A stretch of DNA of 64,000 bases from Halorussus litoreus (lineage in GTDB: Archaea; Halobacteriota; Halobacteria; Halobacteriales; Haladaptataceae): the NCBI RefSeq assembly GCF_003382685.1, contig NZ_KZ859509.1:45528-109527 (forward strand), given 5' to 3'. Shown here piece by piece: positions 51,364 through 61,357 of this stretch; positions within the stretch are counted from its first letter, which is position 1, and each line of letters opens with the position of its first letter. The position numbers were made by a program, and so were the translations under genes. Below the pieces are notes generated by a model. That model saw only the letters and a list, made by a program, of their open reading frames with translations. It had not been told where the DNA came from and ran no database searches.

Positions 51364-53936
51364 GCCACGTCGACGCGGCGACTCCATAGCAGGAGCATGC
51401 TCGGGAAGGCGTACACGCTCACGACGAACGACAGCGACAGCCCGAGCACCACCAGCATGCCGAACCCGCGGATCTGCGGGCTGACGTGCAGGAGCAGCGT
51501 GGCGAAGGCACCGCCCGAGGTGAGAGTGCTCCCGAGCAGGGCGCCGCCGGTTCCCGTGACCGCCGTGCGCAGCGCGGTCACCGGGTCGTGGCCCCGGTCG
51601 AGTTCCTGGGCGAACCGGTCGCTGATGTGGATGTTGTAGTCGACGCCCAGTCCGATGATGAGACTCATCAGCAGCGCGGTGACCAGCGTGATTGGCGTCC
51701 CGGTGAGGTACATCCCGCCGAGGACCAGCCCGACGACGAGCGCGATGGGAACGACCGTGAGCGCGCCGAGGGTCGCGCTCCCCTCGGTGAGCCGGTAGAC
51801 GGCTGCGAGGACGACCGCGATGACCCCGAGCGCGATCAGCATCGTCCGGAAGATACCGTCCGCGAGCTGGCCGAGTTCGGCGTTCTCGAAGGTGGCCTGC
51901 CCGACTGCGGTGGCGGTCACCGTCTCGTCGTCCGCGACGGTTCCGGCGATGCCGTGCATCGCCTCCGCGCGCACGTCGACTTCGAGCCCCTGCTCGACCG
52001 GGACGAGCATGCGGAGCGACCGGTACTCCCCGTCGGTTCGTTCGAGGACCTGCCCGGCCTGCTCGGGAGCCGTGGCGTGGAGGTCGTCGTACACCGCCTC
52101 GACGTTCCGGTCGGGGACGCCGTCGCCGTCGGTGTCGGCCTCGCTCAGCGTCGCGGCGAACTGCTCGTCGGTCGCGGCGGTCGACTCCATGACCGACAGG
52201 ACCGAGACGACCCGGACGCGCCCGTCGCGCTCGAACGCGGCGTCGCGGGTCTGGGCGTCCTCGACCCCGGCCGCGACCCGGTCGAGCGCGGCCGGGTCGG
52301 TCACGTCACCCTCGACGAGTATCGAGGTCGTGCGCCGATTCTCGTTCGTCGACTGGTACGCCTCGGTGACGTACTGCTGGTTCGCGTGGTACGGGTCGTC
52401 GGTCGCCTCCCACGCCAGCGGTTCGGGGAGTTCGGTCTTCCACTCGGCGACGTCCGAAGAGGTCTGGTAGGCCTGCCGGTCGATGTCGGTCCACGCCATC
52501 GCGCCGCCGGCACCGGCGACGAGCGCGACGACGATCACCAGCGGCGCGGCCTTCTGCGCGGCGGTGACGCCAGCGCCGAGCATCGGCCGGAGATATCGAC
52601 CGTGTCCGAGCGCGGTCTTCTGTCGGTCGAATCCGACCCGTTCGAGCAGGCCGTCGACGCTCACCTTCAGCGCCGGGACGAGCGTGGTGAACACGACCAG
52701 CGCCGAGACCACGCCGAGCGTGATGCCCACGCCGAGGTCTCGGATCATCCCGAAGGGGTTCGTGAGGTTCGCGAGGAAGCCGACCGCCGCGGTGATGGTG
52801 ACGAGCACGAACGCGACGCCGACCGACGACAGCGCCCGGCCCATCGGCTCGCGGACGCCCTCGTCGGGGCCGCGCTGCTCGCGGTACCGCATGAACACGT
52901 GGAGGCCGTAGTCGATGCTGAGCCCGGTGACGAGCACGGGGCCGATGATGAGGGTCATCCCCGCGGGGACCGACAGCCAGCCGAGGATGCCGAACATCCA
53001 CAGCACCGAGACGACGACGCCGACGAAGCCGACGAGCACGTCCGCAAGATCGCGGTACGCAAACCCGAGAACGCCGAGGATGAACAGCAGCGCCGCGGGC
53101 AGAATGAGCTCTATCGTGTCGGTGTTGATCTGCTCGTAGTACGACTGGGAGGCGAACTGCCCCATGGTGAAGTACTCGACGCCCGCGGCGGCTGTGGCCG
53201 TCTCGGACTCGTCAGCTGCCTCGGACTCGTCGGCAGCCGTCCCGGACTCACCGGCCGCTCCGTACTCGTTCGCACCCTCGTACAGCGCCCGCTGTGCGTC
53301 AGCGGGGGGCTGCGGCAGCCCGTTCGTGGCGGTGCCGGCCTCGAACGTGAAGATCATCCGGCGGCCCTCGGCAGTGGTGCTCCCGGGCTCGTAGTCGTTC
53401 GGCATGAGCTGGAGGGACTGCGAGCCCTCGGTGAGCGTCGCCGCGACGAGGTCGGCCACCTCGTCGTCGCTCAGCGCTTCGAGCGCCTCGATCTGGGCGT
53501 CGAGGTCGGCGTTCCGGTCACCAGCGGCCCGCGCTCCGACCACGTTCGAGACGCCGAGGGCTGCGTTCTCGCCGGCAAGCGCCGCGGCGACAGATTCGTT
53601 GTCCCGGACGTCGCGTTGATAGCGCAGGGATTCGAGCAGCGACTGCTTCGAGAGGACGTTGGCGCCCTCGCTTCTGACGTACACCGTCGACCGCGTCGTG
53701 TTGATCGAGGACCCCTCCCCGTCTTCCTCTTGGCCGTAGTGTTCCTGGATGTAGTCGCTCTTCTGTGCGATCTCCGTGTCGCCGACCGCGTCGCTGTTGA
53801 CCTGCCCGGAGTTCTGCATCTCGAGCTTGGTGATCCCGCCCGCGACGCCGGCAGTCAATAGCAACATCAGGACGACGACGATTCTGTTGTGGTTCGTGAC
53901 GAACTCGACGGCTCGCCGTGGTGTGTCTCGTAGCAT
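51364..53936 (-). CDS. RND/MMPL-type transporter, 3' end uncertain
   Basis: This membrane transporter of roughly 860 residues has two homologous halves, each with one helix, a large external domain and five helices. ALLFILGVLGFAYRDLADVL with GLSIDYGLHVFMRYRE in the first half and GLGVDYNIHISDRFAQELD in the second are the family's paired signatures. The region at residues 250-275 is a Glu/Ala/Thr-rich insertion. The protein is intact to FPSMLLLWSRRVDV; the real stop lies in or past the homopolymer tract and cannot be placed. The ATG at 53934-53936 (MLRDTPRRAVEFV) is chosen. Substrate (lipid, drug or other) unknown. Confidence 0.85.
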
Positions 53937-54116
53937 CGTGGATATCGTGTTCCGCCGTAGATTCGCAGGCTGTACGGCTGACGACTGGAACATCTACACC
54001 GGGTACAAAAAGGGGGCATCCACAGTTGCAGACTCAGAAAACGTGCGAAAGTCTCGGCGAGCTAACTGGGAATCGTCTCCGCGAGCGGTCCCCAACTCAT
54101 AGGCTCCGGTCGGCCC

Positions 54117-54707
54117 TCACAGGCTCCGGTCGACGACCGCCTTCGCCGCCTCGGCCTTCTCCTTCCAGCCGTAGCCCGACTCGTAGACGTGGCGCTTCTT
54201 GTCGACCAGTTCCTCGGGCGTCGACTCCTCGAAGCCGCCGCGGGTCCACGTGCCGGTCTCGTGGAGCCAGTCGACCACGCGCTCGCGGGTCTCGTCCCAC
54301 GAGAGGCCGACCATCTCGTACCACGCGATCATGGCGAACACGGCGTTGTCGTGCGCGCCGGGCACCGACCCCTTCTCTGCGACCGTCTTGATGGGCTCTA
54401 TCGTGGGGTCGGTGACGTGTTCCTTGTAGTCGGCGGCGGTCAGCAGTTCGAGTTGGCCCCCGTCGGTCTCCATCACGCGCTGCTCGTGCTGGAGGCGGTC
54501 GAGCGCGCCCCGATGGAGTTCGCTCCACCGGCCGTGAACCGCCTCGGGGAGCGCGTCCGCCGGCAGCGGGTCGCCCGACAGGACTGCCACGATGTCGGTG
54601 TAGGCCTTCTCGATATCGGACCACGACGCGCCTTCGAACTCGCAGTCGGGCCCGTGGAGGCTGGTGGTGGTCCGGCAGTCGGGACAGGGGTAGTCGAACC
54701 GCGGCAC
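54117..54707 (-). CDS. Conserved haloarchaeal protein with N-terminal zinc knuckle
   Basis: This 196-residue soluble acidic protein begins MPRFDYPCPDCRTTTSLHGP with C-x2-C and a further Cys at about residue 22, a plausible metal site. The rest is helical, with SWDETRERVVDWLHETGTW and ESGYGWKEKAEAAK near the end. It resembles a family of haloarchaeal proteins without assigned function. Start is ATG 54705-54707. Confidence 0.7.
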   Translation of the reverse strand: MPRFDYPCPDCRTTTSLHGPDCEFEGASWSDIEKAYTDIVAVLSGDPLPADALPEAVHGRWSELHRGALDRLQHEQRVMETDGGQLELLTAADYKEHVTDPTIEPIKTVAEKGSVPGAHDNAVFAMIAWYEMVGLSWDETRERVVDWLHETGTWTRGGFEESTPEELVDKKRHVYESGYGWKEKAEAAKAVVDRSL

Positions 54708-54861
54708 GACTCGGTGTGTGTCGTTCCGAGTACAAAACTGGTCTGATTCGGGACGGCTCCGCTGGTTCGGGACGGCTCCGCGTCGGTTCCGAGCGCGCTA
54801 CTCCCGAAACTGCGACCTGCTGCCGAAAGCTTATCCCGTCGTTCGCACAACAGGAGGCGTG

Positions 54862-55335
54862 ATGCCCTCCAGAACGATATCTGCGCTTCTGGCCGCCGTC
54901 CGCGTCGTCTTCGTGGTGGCCGGCCTCGGAATCGCGGTCGCGACGGTGCTCCAACTGGCGTCGATGCCGCCGCCACCGCCCGAAAGCGACGGGTTCGCCC
55001 ACGGCATGGCAGGGCTTATCGGCGGCGTGATAATCGTCCTGACGCTCGGGCTGGCCGCGGTCGGCGTCAGTCTCCCCTCGTTGCTGGGACGCGAGGACCG
55101 GCTCGGCTTCAACCCGTGGCAACGCTTCGCGCTGAAGGGAGCGGGCGTCCTGATCGGCGGCGGCCTCGTCGCGGGGCTGGCAGTGGGGCTCCTCACTGAA
55201 CTTCAGTTCGGCGTCATCTTCTGGCTGGGACTGGTGTTTCTGGCGACCGGGGTCGTCTGCGCCACGCTGGTCTGGCGACTCTCGGAGGCGCTCGTTCGGT
55301 TGCTGGCTCGGGTCGCCGGCGAGACGAATCCGTAA
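54862..55335 (+). CDS. Four-helix membrane protein
   Basis: This 157-residue protein has four transmembrane helices (about 8-28, 47-66, 92-110 and 116-136) and a proline run (PPPPPE) between helices 1 and 2. A good Shine-Dalgarno (AGGAGG) lies 5 bases before the ATG at 54862, which is unusual for this mostly leaderless genome and fixes the start. Function unknown. Confidence 0.7.
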   Translation: MPSRTISALLAAVRVVFVVAGLGIAVATVLQLASMPPPPPESDGFAHGMAGLIGGVIIVLTLGLAAVGVSLPSLLGREDRLGFNPWQRFALKGAGVLIGGGLVAGLAVGLLTELQFGVIFWLGLVFLATGVVCATLVWRLSEALVRLLARVAGETNP

Positions 55336-55369
55336 TCCGTGGCACGCACCGGGCTCTCTTTCGACGATA

Positions 55370-56170
55370 TCAGCCGTCTCGGTTCCACGCCGCGCCGTCG
55401 GGGTCGACGAGTCGCTCGCGCTCCTCGATGGCGTCGATACGTTCGACCTCCGACGCCGAGAGTTCCGGCGCGTCGAAGTTGGCCCGGAGGTGGGCCTCGC
55501 CAGTGGCCTTCGGAATCGGGACCACGCCGTCGCGCTGTTCGAGCCACGCGAGGCTGACGGCCTCCGGCGTGGTGTCGTGGGATTCGCCGATGTCGGCCAG
55601 CGCGTCCACCTCGCCCGCCTCGCCCTGCATCAGCGGTGCGTACGCGACCACGGTGATCTCGCGCTCCCGACAGTAGTCGAGCAGGTCGCTCTGGGGGAGC
55701 AGCGGGTGCATCTCCACCTGATTCGCGACGATAGGGCTGTCCAGGATCTCGTCGGCCTCGTCGAGCAGGTCCGTCGTGAAGTTGCTCACGCCGACGTGGC
55801 GGGTCGTCCCCGCCTCGCGCAGTTCGTCGAAGACGGGGAGCGTCTCCTCGGCGTCGTAGGCCCCCGTTGGCCAGTGGACGTACAGCAGGTCGACGGAGTC
55901 GACGCCGAGCCTGTCGAGGCTCTCGGCGGTCGTCTCGCGAACGTCCCCGGGCGCGAGGTTCGACGGGTGGATCTTCGTCGCGAGGAACGCGTCGTCGCGG
56001 GGGACCTCGCTCGCGGCGATACCCTCACCCACGGCGGCCTCGTTGTCGTACATCTGGGCGGTGTCGAGGTGGCGATAGCCGATTTCGAGCGCAGTCCTGA
56101 CGGTTTCGGCGCACTGGTCGGCGTCGTCGTTCCCGGACGTGCCGAGACCGGGACTCGGGATTGTCGGCAT
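55370..56170 (-). CDS. Aldo/keto reductase
   Basis: This 266-residue NADPH-dependent TIM-barrel oxidoreductase has the catalytic set: Asp in HLDTAQMYDNE (with the Tyr in the same segment), Lys in ATKIHPSN and His in YVHWPTG. The signature LPQSDLLDYCRE and the cofactor segment VPIPKATGEAHLRAN are also present. It is close to the 2,5-diketo-gluconate reductase-like branch. The ATG at 56168-56170 (MPTIPSPGLGTSG) is used. Confidence 0.92.
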   Translation of the reverse strand: MPTIPSPGLGTSGNDDADQCAETVRTALEIGYRHLDTAQMYDNEAAVGEGIAASEVPRDDAFLATKIHPSNLAPGDVRETTAESLDRLGVDSVDLLYVHWPTGAYDAEETLPVFDELREAGTTRHVGVSNFTTDLLDEADEILDSPIVANQVEMHPLLPQSDLLDYCREREITVVAYAPLMQGEAGEVDALADIGESHDTTPEAVSLAWLEQRDGVVPIPKATGEAHLRANFDAPELSASEVERIDAIEERERLVDPDGAAWNRDG

Positions 56171-56319
56171 GTCCGATTCGTGTCGTCCGACGGGCAAAAA
56201 GCTACCCGCGTCGGCAACCTCGCGTACACAATTCCCTCGGCGCGAGTGCTGTCCCTCGCAACGATTGCTGTAACGTTGCGGACGAAAGAGCGAAAGGGCC
56301 GGCGGGAGAACTGTCTGGC

Positions 56320-56577
56320 ATGACCGACCGCAACGTGCCGTGGCGACTCCTCGGACTCGGCGGGGTGGCGAGCCTCTGCTGCATCGGTACGACTGCGGTG
56401 GGCGGCGCGGCGGTCGGCGGCGCGGCGCTGGCGAGCGGCGCGGTTGCAGGCGGCCTGGGCGCAGGAGTCGTGCAGGTAGTGGTGACCGTGGTGACGGTCG
56501 CGGCGGTCGGCGTCGCCTGGAACCGCTTCGGGCCGAGTCCGCAAGGCAGGAGCTGTCCGGACTCCGAGCGCGACTAG
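56320..56577 (+). CDS. Small glycine/alanine-rich membrane protein
   Basis: This 85-residue protein has LLGLGGVASLCCIGTTAVGG, with a Cys pair inside the first hydrophobic segment, then a long Gly/Ala/Val membrane region to about residue 68 and a polar tail. The Cys-Cys inside the helix recalls small metal-handling membrane proteins, but no family could be fixed. Its stop overlaps that of the convergent cupin gene. Confidence 0.6.
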   Translation: MTDRNVPWRLLGLGGVASLCCIGTTAVGGAAVGGAALASGAVAGGLGAGVVQVVVTVVTVAAVGVAWNRFGPSPQGRSCPDSERD

Positions 56578-57037
56578 TCGAACCGCCCCGTCTCCGCGCC
56601 GCAGTCCTCGCAGACCGTCACGAGTGCCTCGCCGTCCGGCGCACGCTCGATGCTGTTGGGCGTTCGCTCGCCGCAGTTCTCGCAGTCGCGCTGGAGGTCG
56701 AGCGCTCCGCTCTCCCTGGGCGCGCCGAGCGCGAGCGCGACAACGCGCTCGTCGCCGCGGTTGACGCCACGCTGGTACTCGCCGGGCGCGAAGCGGACGA
56801 GTTCGCCCGACTCGACCGCCACCGCACCGTCCTCGGTCTCGTGACGCTGCCGGACTCGACGTAGAACACCTCCTCCTGATCGGCGTGAGCGTGGTAGCCG
56901 AACGCGAAGCTGTCGCCGGGCGCAAGCTCGTAGTAGTTCAGTGCGAGGTCGCTGGCGTCGAGCGCCGCGGTCAGGGGCCGCTTCACCGCCGCGGGACCGG
57001 TTCGAGAGTCGACCTCGTCGATGCGGACTCGTTCCAT
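56574..57037 (-). pseudogene. Cupin protein with C-terminal zinc knuckles, frameshifted
   Basis: The ATG at 57035-57037 opens MERVRIDEVDSRTGP and continues through the cupin strand FAFGYHAHADQEEVFYVESG. At about 56840 the frame must change (one base short, or four bases lost) to continue with ETEDGAVAVESGELVRFAPG, then CENCGERTPN and CEDCGAETGRFD to the stop at 56574. Joined, it would be about 154 residues. Either the gene is truly broken or a small sequencing deletion lies near 56840. The intact family is a small metal-dependent cupin of unknown role. Confidence 0.75.
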
Positions 57038-57218
57038 GCCGAAGCCCACGCTGGGCACGAACAAAACCGCACTGGAGCCGGAAACCGTGCAGTTTCGGGA
57101 CGGACGCCCCGCGAACGGGCTCGGGAATCCGACGAACGAGCGCAGATGACACCACTTAAAACCTCGCGAACGTGTTCGGAGCCGAAGTCGGCAAATCCGC
57201 CCCGTCACGCGTTTTTAG

Positions 57219-57238
57219 CCCGACCTAAACCGGTCGGG
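57219..57238. other. Hairpin in the ferredoxin upstream region
   Basis: CCCGACC-TAAACC-GGTCGGG, 73-90 bases before the ferredoxin ATG, with TTTTT on its left side. It could end minus-strand transcription or act as an operator. Confidence 0.35.
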
Positions 57239-57304
57239 GTGACCAGTACGCTTAAGAAGAGGACCGTGTTTTAAGTACCAGGTCCCCGAAGGACGGATAG
57301 GTGA

Positions 57305-57631
<327 letters not shown>

Positions 57632-57670
57632 CCGGGAATTTCTTCTATTTCGGCGGACATCTTGGTCGTA

Positions 57671-58747
57671 ATGGTAGCGACAGCCCTCCGCGTCGTTGCG
57701 GTTGCAGTCCTCGTCTTCACCGTGACGGCAACGGTCGCGGGCGGCGTCAGCGACGCGAATCACGCCGACGCCCAAGACTGTCCGGACGAAGGAAACCTCT
57801 GCGCGGCGTTCCCCGACGACGCCGTCGGAGTGTCGGACTGGCCGTACCGGACGAACCTCACCGTCGCTGGCGACGTCTCGGTGGTCGAGATCACCGAAGA
57901 CGAACTAAACGCGAACCAACTGGTAGACATCTTCGGCGGACACCAGACCGACGGCGCGGTTCGGGTTACCGTCGGCGAGGACGGCGCGATCCCCGCGGAG
58001 TTCGACTACTCGGACGGGGGCAACCACACGTTCCACGTTCGCGCAGTGAAGGCGAAACGCACAGTGAGAGCGAATCGAACCGCGGATGCCGACCTCCTGC
58101 TCGTCGGTGAGCCTCCGACGGTCTACCTCTCCACAGACTTCCCGGTCGTCGAGCGTGGCGGTACCGTGCGAATCGGCCTCGAATTCGACGACGCCGCGGT
58201 CGGCAACGTCACCGTCGCGGGCGAGGGCGTCCGACTGAAGGCGACGCTACGGGACGACGACCGCGACGGAAGCGCGGGACTTCTGATCGACTCGGACGCG
58301 CTCGAAGATAGAGCGGGTGCCGTCAGAGTCGTCGGAGCCGACCGGCTGCTGACGGTAAACGTGAGCGCCGCGAACGCGACGCTGTCGACGGGGACGTACG
58401 ACCTGTCCGCCGGAATCGACGGCAGGGAAACCGCCATCGGGCTTCTGAAGGTCGTTCGTCGGACGGAGACGACGAGTTCGACGCGAACGACGAGTTCTGC
58501 GGCCGCGGCGCAGTCGACCAGCGTCGGGACGAGGGAACCGACGAGTCCGGGGTCGACCGAGGTCGAGTCGACGGGCGAACCGACAGCGGACGCCGATGTA
58601 CCTGCACAGGAGAGCGATACGTCGGAGAGGATCGGCTCGCCACGGGGAACGGAACCGCGGGGAGAATCGACGCGCAGCGTTCCGGGATTCGGTGTCGGGA
58701 GCGCGCTCGTCGCGCTCGCGCTCTGTCTCGCCCGCCTCTGGCGCTAG
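57671..58747 (+). CDS. Secreted surface protein with PGF-CTERM-like tail
   Basis: This 358-residue protein has an N-terminal signal (MVATALRVVAVAVLVFTVTA), a beta-sandwich-type ectodomain with several N-x-T/S sites (about residues 45-265), a Thr/Ser-rich stalk (265-330), and a C-terminal tripartite signal: VPGFGVGSALVALALCLARL, followed by a basic end. This is the PGF-CTERM form processed by the archaeosortase ArtA with lipid attachment. The ATG at 57671 is chosen. It ends overlapping the convergent DUF6757-type gene. Confidence 0.8.
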   Translation: MVATALRVVAVAVLVFTVTATVAGGVSDANHADAQDCPDEGNLCAAFPDDAVGVSDWPYRTNLTVAGDVSVVEITEDELNANQLVDIFGGHQTDGAVRVTVGEDGAIPAEFDYSDGGNHTFHVRAVKAKRTVRANRTADADLLLVGEPPTVYLSTDFPVVERGGTVRIGLEFDDAAVGNVTVAGEGVRLKATLRDDDRDGSAGLLIDSDALEDRAGAVRVVGADRLLTVNVSAANATLSTGTYDLSAGIDGRETAIGLLKVVRRTETTSSTRTTSSAAAAQSTSVGTREPTSPGSTEVESTGEPTADADVPAQESDTSERIGSPRGTEPRGESTRSVPGFGVGSALVALALCLARLWR

Positions 58748-58908
58748 TCTGATCTCTCCACGTCGAGTTCCTGTCGGAGGTACGCCAGCGCGTCGGTCTC
58801 CGCGAGGTACTCGAACTGATCGCGGAAGTGCACGTCACAGAGCCCCACTCGGACGCCGTTCAACTCTGGCGCGAACGACGCGTCCCGGTCGCAGTAGTGA
58901 CACCGCAT
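58744..58908 (-). CDS. DUF6757-like small zinc-finger protein
   Basis: This 54-residue protein starts MRCHYCDRDASFAPELNG and continues VGLCDVHFRDQFEYLAETD. The C-x2-C ... C-x2-H set is a zinc finger. It matches a small family found throughout haloarchaea. Function unknown. Start is ATG 58906-58908. Confidence 0.75.
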   Translation of the reverse strand: MRCHYCDRDASFAPELNGVRVGLCDVHFRDQFEYLAETDALAYLRQELDVERSD

Positions 58909-59077
58909 ACCAGTCGGTAGGTGGTTCGGCAATTTAGGTTCTGCGTTCGGGTCGTCGATTCGGGACTGATGAGTTTCGCGCGTTCTCGACAGCCACGAGT
59001 TCGCGACCTGCCGCCGACCACCGTTTCGTGGCCTGCCACTAACCATCGCTTCTCGAATTGCCACCAACCACGGGACG

Positions 59078-59190
59078 CGCACCGTGAGCGCCCGCTGGCG
59101 CGAACGGTGCGGGGAGGCACGGGGCGCGGTCGCTGTGCGGTTGCGGTGCTGTGCGGTTGCGGATTCTCCTATGCATCGGCAGTAGCTAGC
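59078..59190 (-). repeat. Dispersed hairpin-ended repeat, copy G
   Basis: On the minus strand: GCTAGCTACTGCCGATGC, an ACCGCACAGCACCGC stretch, TGCCTCCCCGC, and a terminal hairpin. That hairpin (59078-59111) is CGCACCGT/ACGGTGCG, a symmetric GA/GA interior loop, GCGCC/GGCGC and loop CGCT, a different sequence from the other copies but a well-formed stem. Confidence 0.75.
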
Positions 59191-59233
59191 TTCACGGTGA
59201 CTTCCGTCATTTCGAGTGGCGGGTTGCGGGTGC

Positions 59234-59388
59234 GCTAGCTATCGCTTGCGCCTCGGCGTGACCGCACCGCGACCACACCGCAACCGCGACCGCAACCGCA
59301 CAGCACCGCATCAGCCTCTCAGACCTCCCCAGCCTCGGGGCGCATGAACGCGCCCCTCCCTCGCGCGCGTTGCTCGCGCGCGCCGAGG
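59234..59388 (+). repeat. Dispersed hairpin-ended repeat, copy H
   Basis: GCTAGCTATCGCTTGCGCC, a long ACCGC/ACCACACCGC stretch, GACCTCCCCAGCC, a 7-bp hairpin GGGGCGC/GCGCCCC, CCCTCGCGC, and the terminal CGCGCGCG-TTGCT-CGCGCGCG hairpin followed by CCGAGG. Confidence 0.75.
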
Positions 59389-59430
59389 TTTCAAATCGAA
59401 CAGTCGAGAGTAGGCAGTCGAAATTCGGTG

Positions 59431-60267
59431 TTACAGACTCACCGACGAGCGGAAGTGGCGATACTCCGGGCGTGAGAGCCCGGCGAGGCCGAGCACCTCG
59501 TCGTGGGCGTCGGTCCCGCCCGTGGGCACGAGGTCGTATTCCGCGATAGCGCGCTCGACCGGCCGGGGGTCGACCTCCCGGTCGTAGGGGTAATACCGCT
59601 CCACAGCGTCGAGGTGGCGAGTCAGTTCGAGGGCGGCCTCCGGGTCGTCGTACCGATACGGATGAGCCAGTCCGACGAGGCCGCAGGCGTCCGAGAGGAG
59701 GTCGACGCCGCGCTCGAACGAGGTCACCTCACGCGCCACGAAGCAGGGGCCACCGTCGGCGATGAGGTCGTCGAACACGTCGCCGATCTCGTCGTATGCT
59801 GTCTCGGCGTGGTCGACCACCGCGCGGGCGACGTGGGGCCTGCCGAGGCCCTCCCGCGCTTCGAGGTCGAGGTCCACGCCGAGGTGGTCTTCGACGCTCT
59901 CGATGATGGCTCGCCCGCGCTCCTTGCGGTCCCGCTGGATGCGGTCGAGTTCGTCGACGAGTTCGGGCGTCGGTGTCGCACCGTAGCCCAGCAGGTCGAC
60001 GCGCTCGCCGGGACCGTCGCTTCCCCCGCTGGACTGGTCGCTCTCGTAGTCTTCGCTCCGGGGTTCGACCCGCAACTCGATGCCGTGGACCACCGTCACG
60101 CCCTCGAACGCAGTGACGGGCGTGGGGAGTTCGGGGTGGAGGCGGTCGTGGTCGGTGATCGCCACGACTGAGACGCCCGCGTCGCGGGCGGCTTCGGGTA
60201 CCTCCGACAGCGCCATCTCGCCGTCGGAGTTGGTCGTGTGGACGTGAAGGTCCGCGAAGACGCTCAT
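59431..60267 (-). CDS. PHP domain metal-dependent phosphoesterase
   Basis: This 278-residue protein has PHP metal ligands in FADLHVHTTNSDGEM (N-terminus), VAITDHDRL, a later H in VGLAHPYRYD and the C-terminal GGTDAHDEVLG. A Gly/Ser/Asp-rich insertion lies at about residues 70-85. The fold is like RNase AM/YciV-type PHP enzymes; a nuclease or phosphatase activity is likely, substrate unknown. Start is ATG 60265-60267. Confidence 0.88.
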   Translation of the reverse strand: MSVFADLHVHTTNSDGEMALSEVPEAARDAGVSVVAITDHDRLHPELPTPVTAFEGVTVVHGIELRVEPRSEDYESDQSSGGSDGPGERVDLLGYGATPTPELVDELDRIQRDRKERGRAIIESVEDHLGVDLDLEAREGLGRPHVARAVVDHAETAYDEIGDVFDDLIADGGPCFVAREVTSFERGVDLLSDACGLVGLAHPYRYDDPEAALELTRHLDAVERYYPYDREVDPRPVERAIAEYDLVPTGGTDAHDEVLGLAGLSRPEYRHFRSSVSL

Positions 60268-60387
60268 ACCCCCAGAACGCGGGGGCCCGCCGAAAGCGCT
60301 TCGTTCTGGGGAGACCTTAGATTCCTTAAGGACCTCCGTAGCATCCCCCGGAAAGGTTTATCATTAACTTTGGTGTAGGTGCTGTCG

Positions 60388-60672
60388 ATGTCCCTGCGAC
60401 AGGCGACGGAGTTACTCCGTCAACACGACTACCCGGCGACGACGAATCAACTCGCTGACTCACACGGCGACTACGAACTCGACCTGCCGAATGGCTCGGA
60501 GACGCTCGGGGAGATACTCCGACGCGGCGACGACGAGACCCTCCACGCACCCGGCGAGGCCGAGGCCACCCTCTACTGTACGGTGGGCGAGGGAGCCATC
60601 GGCCGGAAGGGGTACAGCGACCGCGACCCGACGACGCTCGGGACCTTCGGTCCGGAACAGGTCAGTTTCTGA
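60388..60672 (+). CDS. DUF5789-like small protein
   Basis: This 94-residue protein reads SLRQATELLRQHDYPATTNQL, then LDLPNGSETLGEILRRGDDE and YCTVGEGAIGRKGYSDRDP. The pattern is that of small haloarchaeal DUF5789/DUF2795-type proteins. A TATA-like GTTTATCATTAAC lies about 30 bases before the ATG at 60388. Function unknown. Confidence 0.7.
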   Translation: MSLRQATELLRQHDYPATTNQLADSHGDYELDLPNGSETLGEILRRGDDETLHAPGEAEATLYCTVGEGAIGRKGYSDRDPTTLGTFGPEQVSF

Positions 60673-60847
60673 GACGCGACGTTTCCAGCGGTCGGTTGCT
60701 GGGGCGATTCCAGCCGAACCGAGGTATTTTCTGCACGTCGACGCTCGGCGAACAGCCTGCGAGTACCTACACCGCGACTGCGTCTCGTCAGCCGTTGGGT
60801 CAAGAGTGAAAATTTATTAATTTATTCCGAGTGTAGAGTGTCGTTGT

Positions 60848-61333
60848 ATGGAGATGCCCGATAGGCGACGCGTCCTCCAATCTACCGGAGCCGGTGCACT
60901 CGCACTCATCAGTGGCTGTAGCGCGTTCGCCAACAGTTCTCCGCCGGAAGCCATCATCAGCGGTGTTTACGTCACTAATCACCACGAGGAACCGCACACA
61001 GTTCATCTCTTGATTTTCGATCAGGAGTCGGAAGAGCCGATGGAACCCGTCTACTTTCGGTCGAAGACCTTCGGAGCGAACGACCCCGACGCGAAGTTCC
61101 AAGTCGGTGGCGGGTTGTTCGAGGGGCTTCCGACGGAACCCAGTAACTACCACGTCGAGATTCGCTTGGACGGGCGCGAGTGGGATACAGTGGACGTAAG
61201 TTATTACGACAACTTACCAGATCGAATCAATATAGGAATCACTATCGGATACACGTTTAAAGAGACCGGTCCGCCAGCGTGGAAAGTAACTGTGTCCGAA
61301 CCGAAAGACGAGACGACGGATACCGACACGTGA
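60848..61333 (+). CDS. Tat-exported lipoprotein
   Basis: This 161-residue protein has a twin-arginine motif (MPDRRRVLQSTGAGALAL) with a lipobox ISGC (Cys near residue 26). The mature part is a small beta-rich domain (VYVTNHHEEPHTVHLLIFD ... YHVEIRLDGREW), probably an immunoglobulin-like surface domain. It would use the TatC pathway encoded at 42.5-45.8 kb. Start is ATG 60848; a second ATG two codons later is possible. Confidence 0.78.
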   Translation: MEMPDRRRVLQSTGAGALALISGCSAFANSSPPEAIISGVYVTNHHEEPHTVHLLIFDQESEEPMEPVYFRSKTFGANDPDAKFQVGGGLFEGLPTEPSNYHVEIRLDGREWDTVDVSYYDNLPDRINIGITIGYTFKETGPPAWKVTVSEPKDETTDTDT

Positions 61334-61357
61334 CCGACTGGTGATTTTCGCCAGTTC

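Larger units (their letters stand above)
58909..59430. other. Intergenic region with head-to-head repeat copies G and H
   Basis: No gene is seen. Copies G (reverse) and H (forward) face each other with 43 bases between the GCTAGC heads. The remaining 170 bases on the left show nothing recognisable. Confidence 0.55.
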
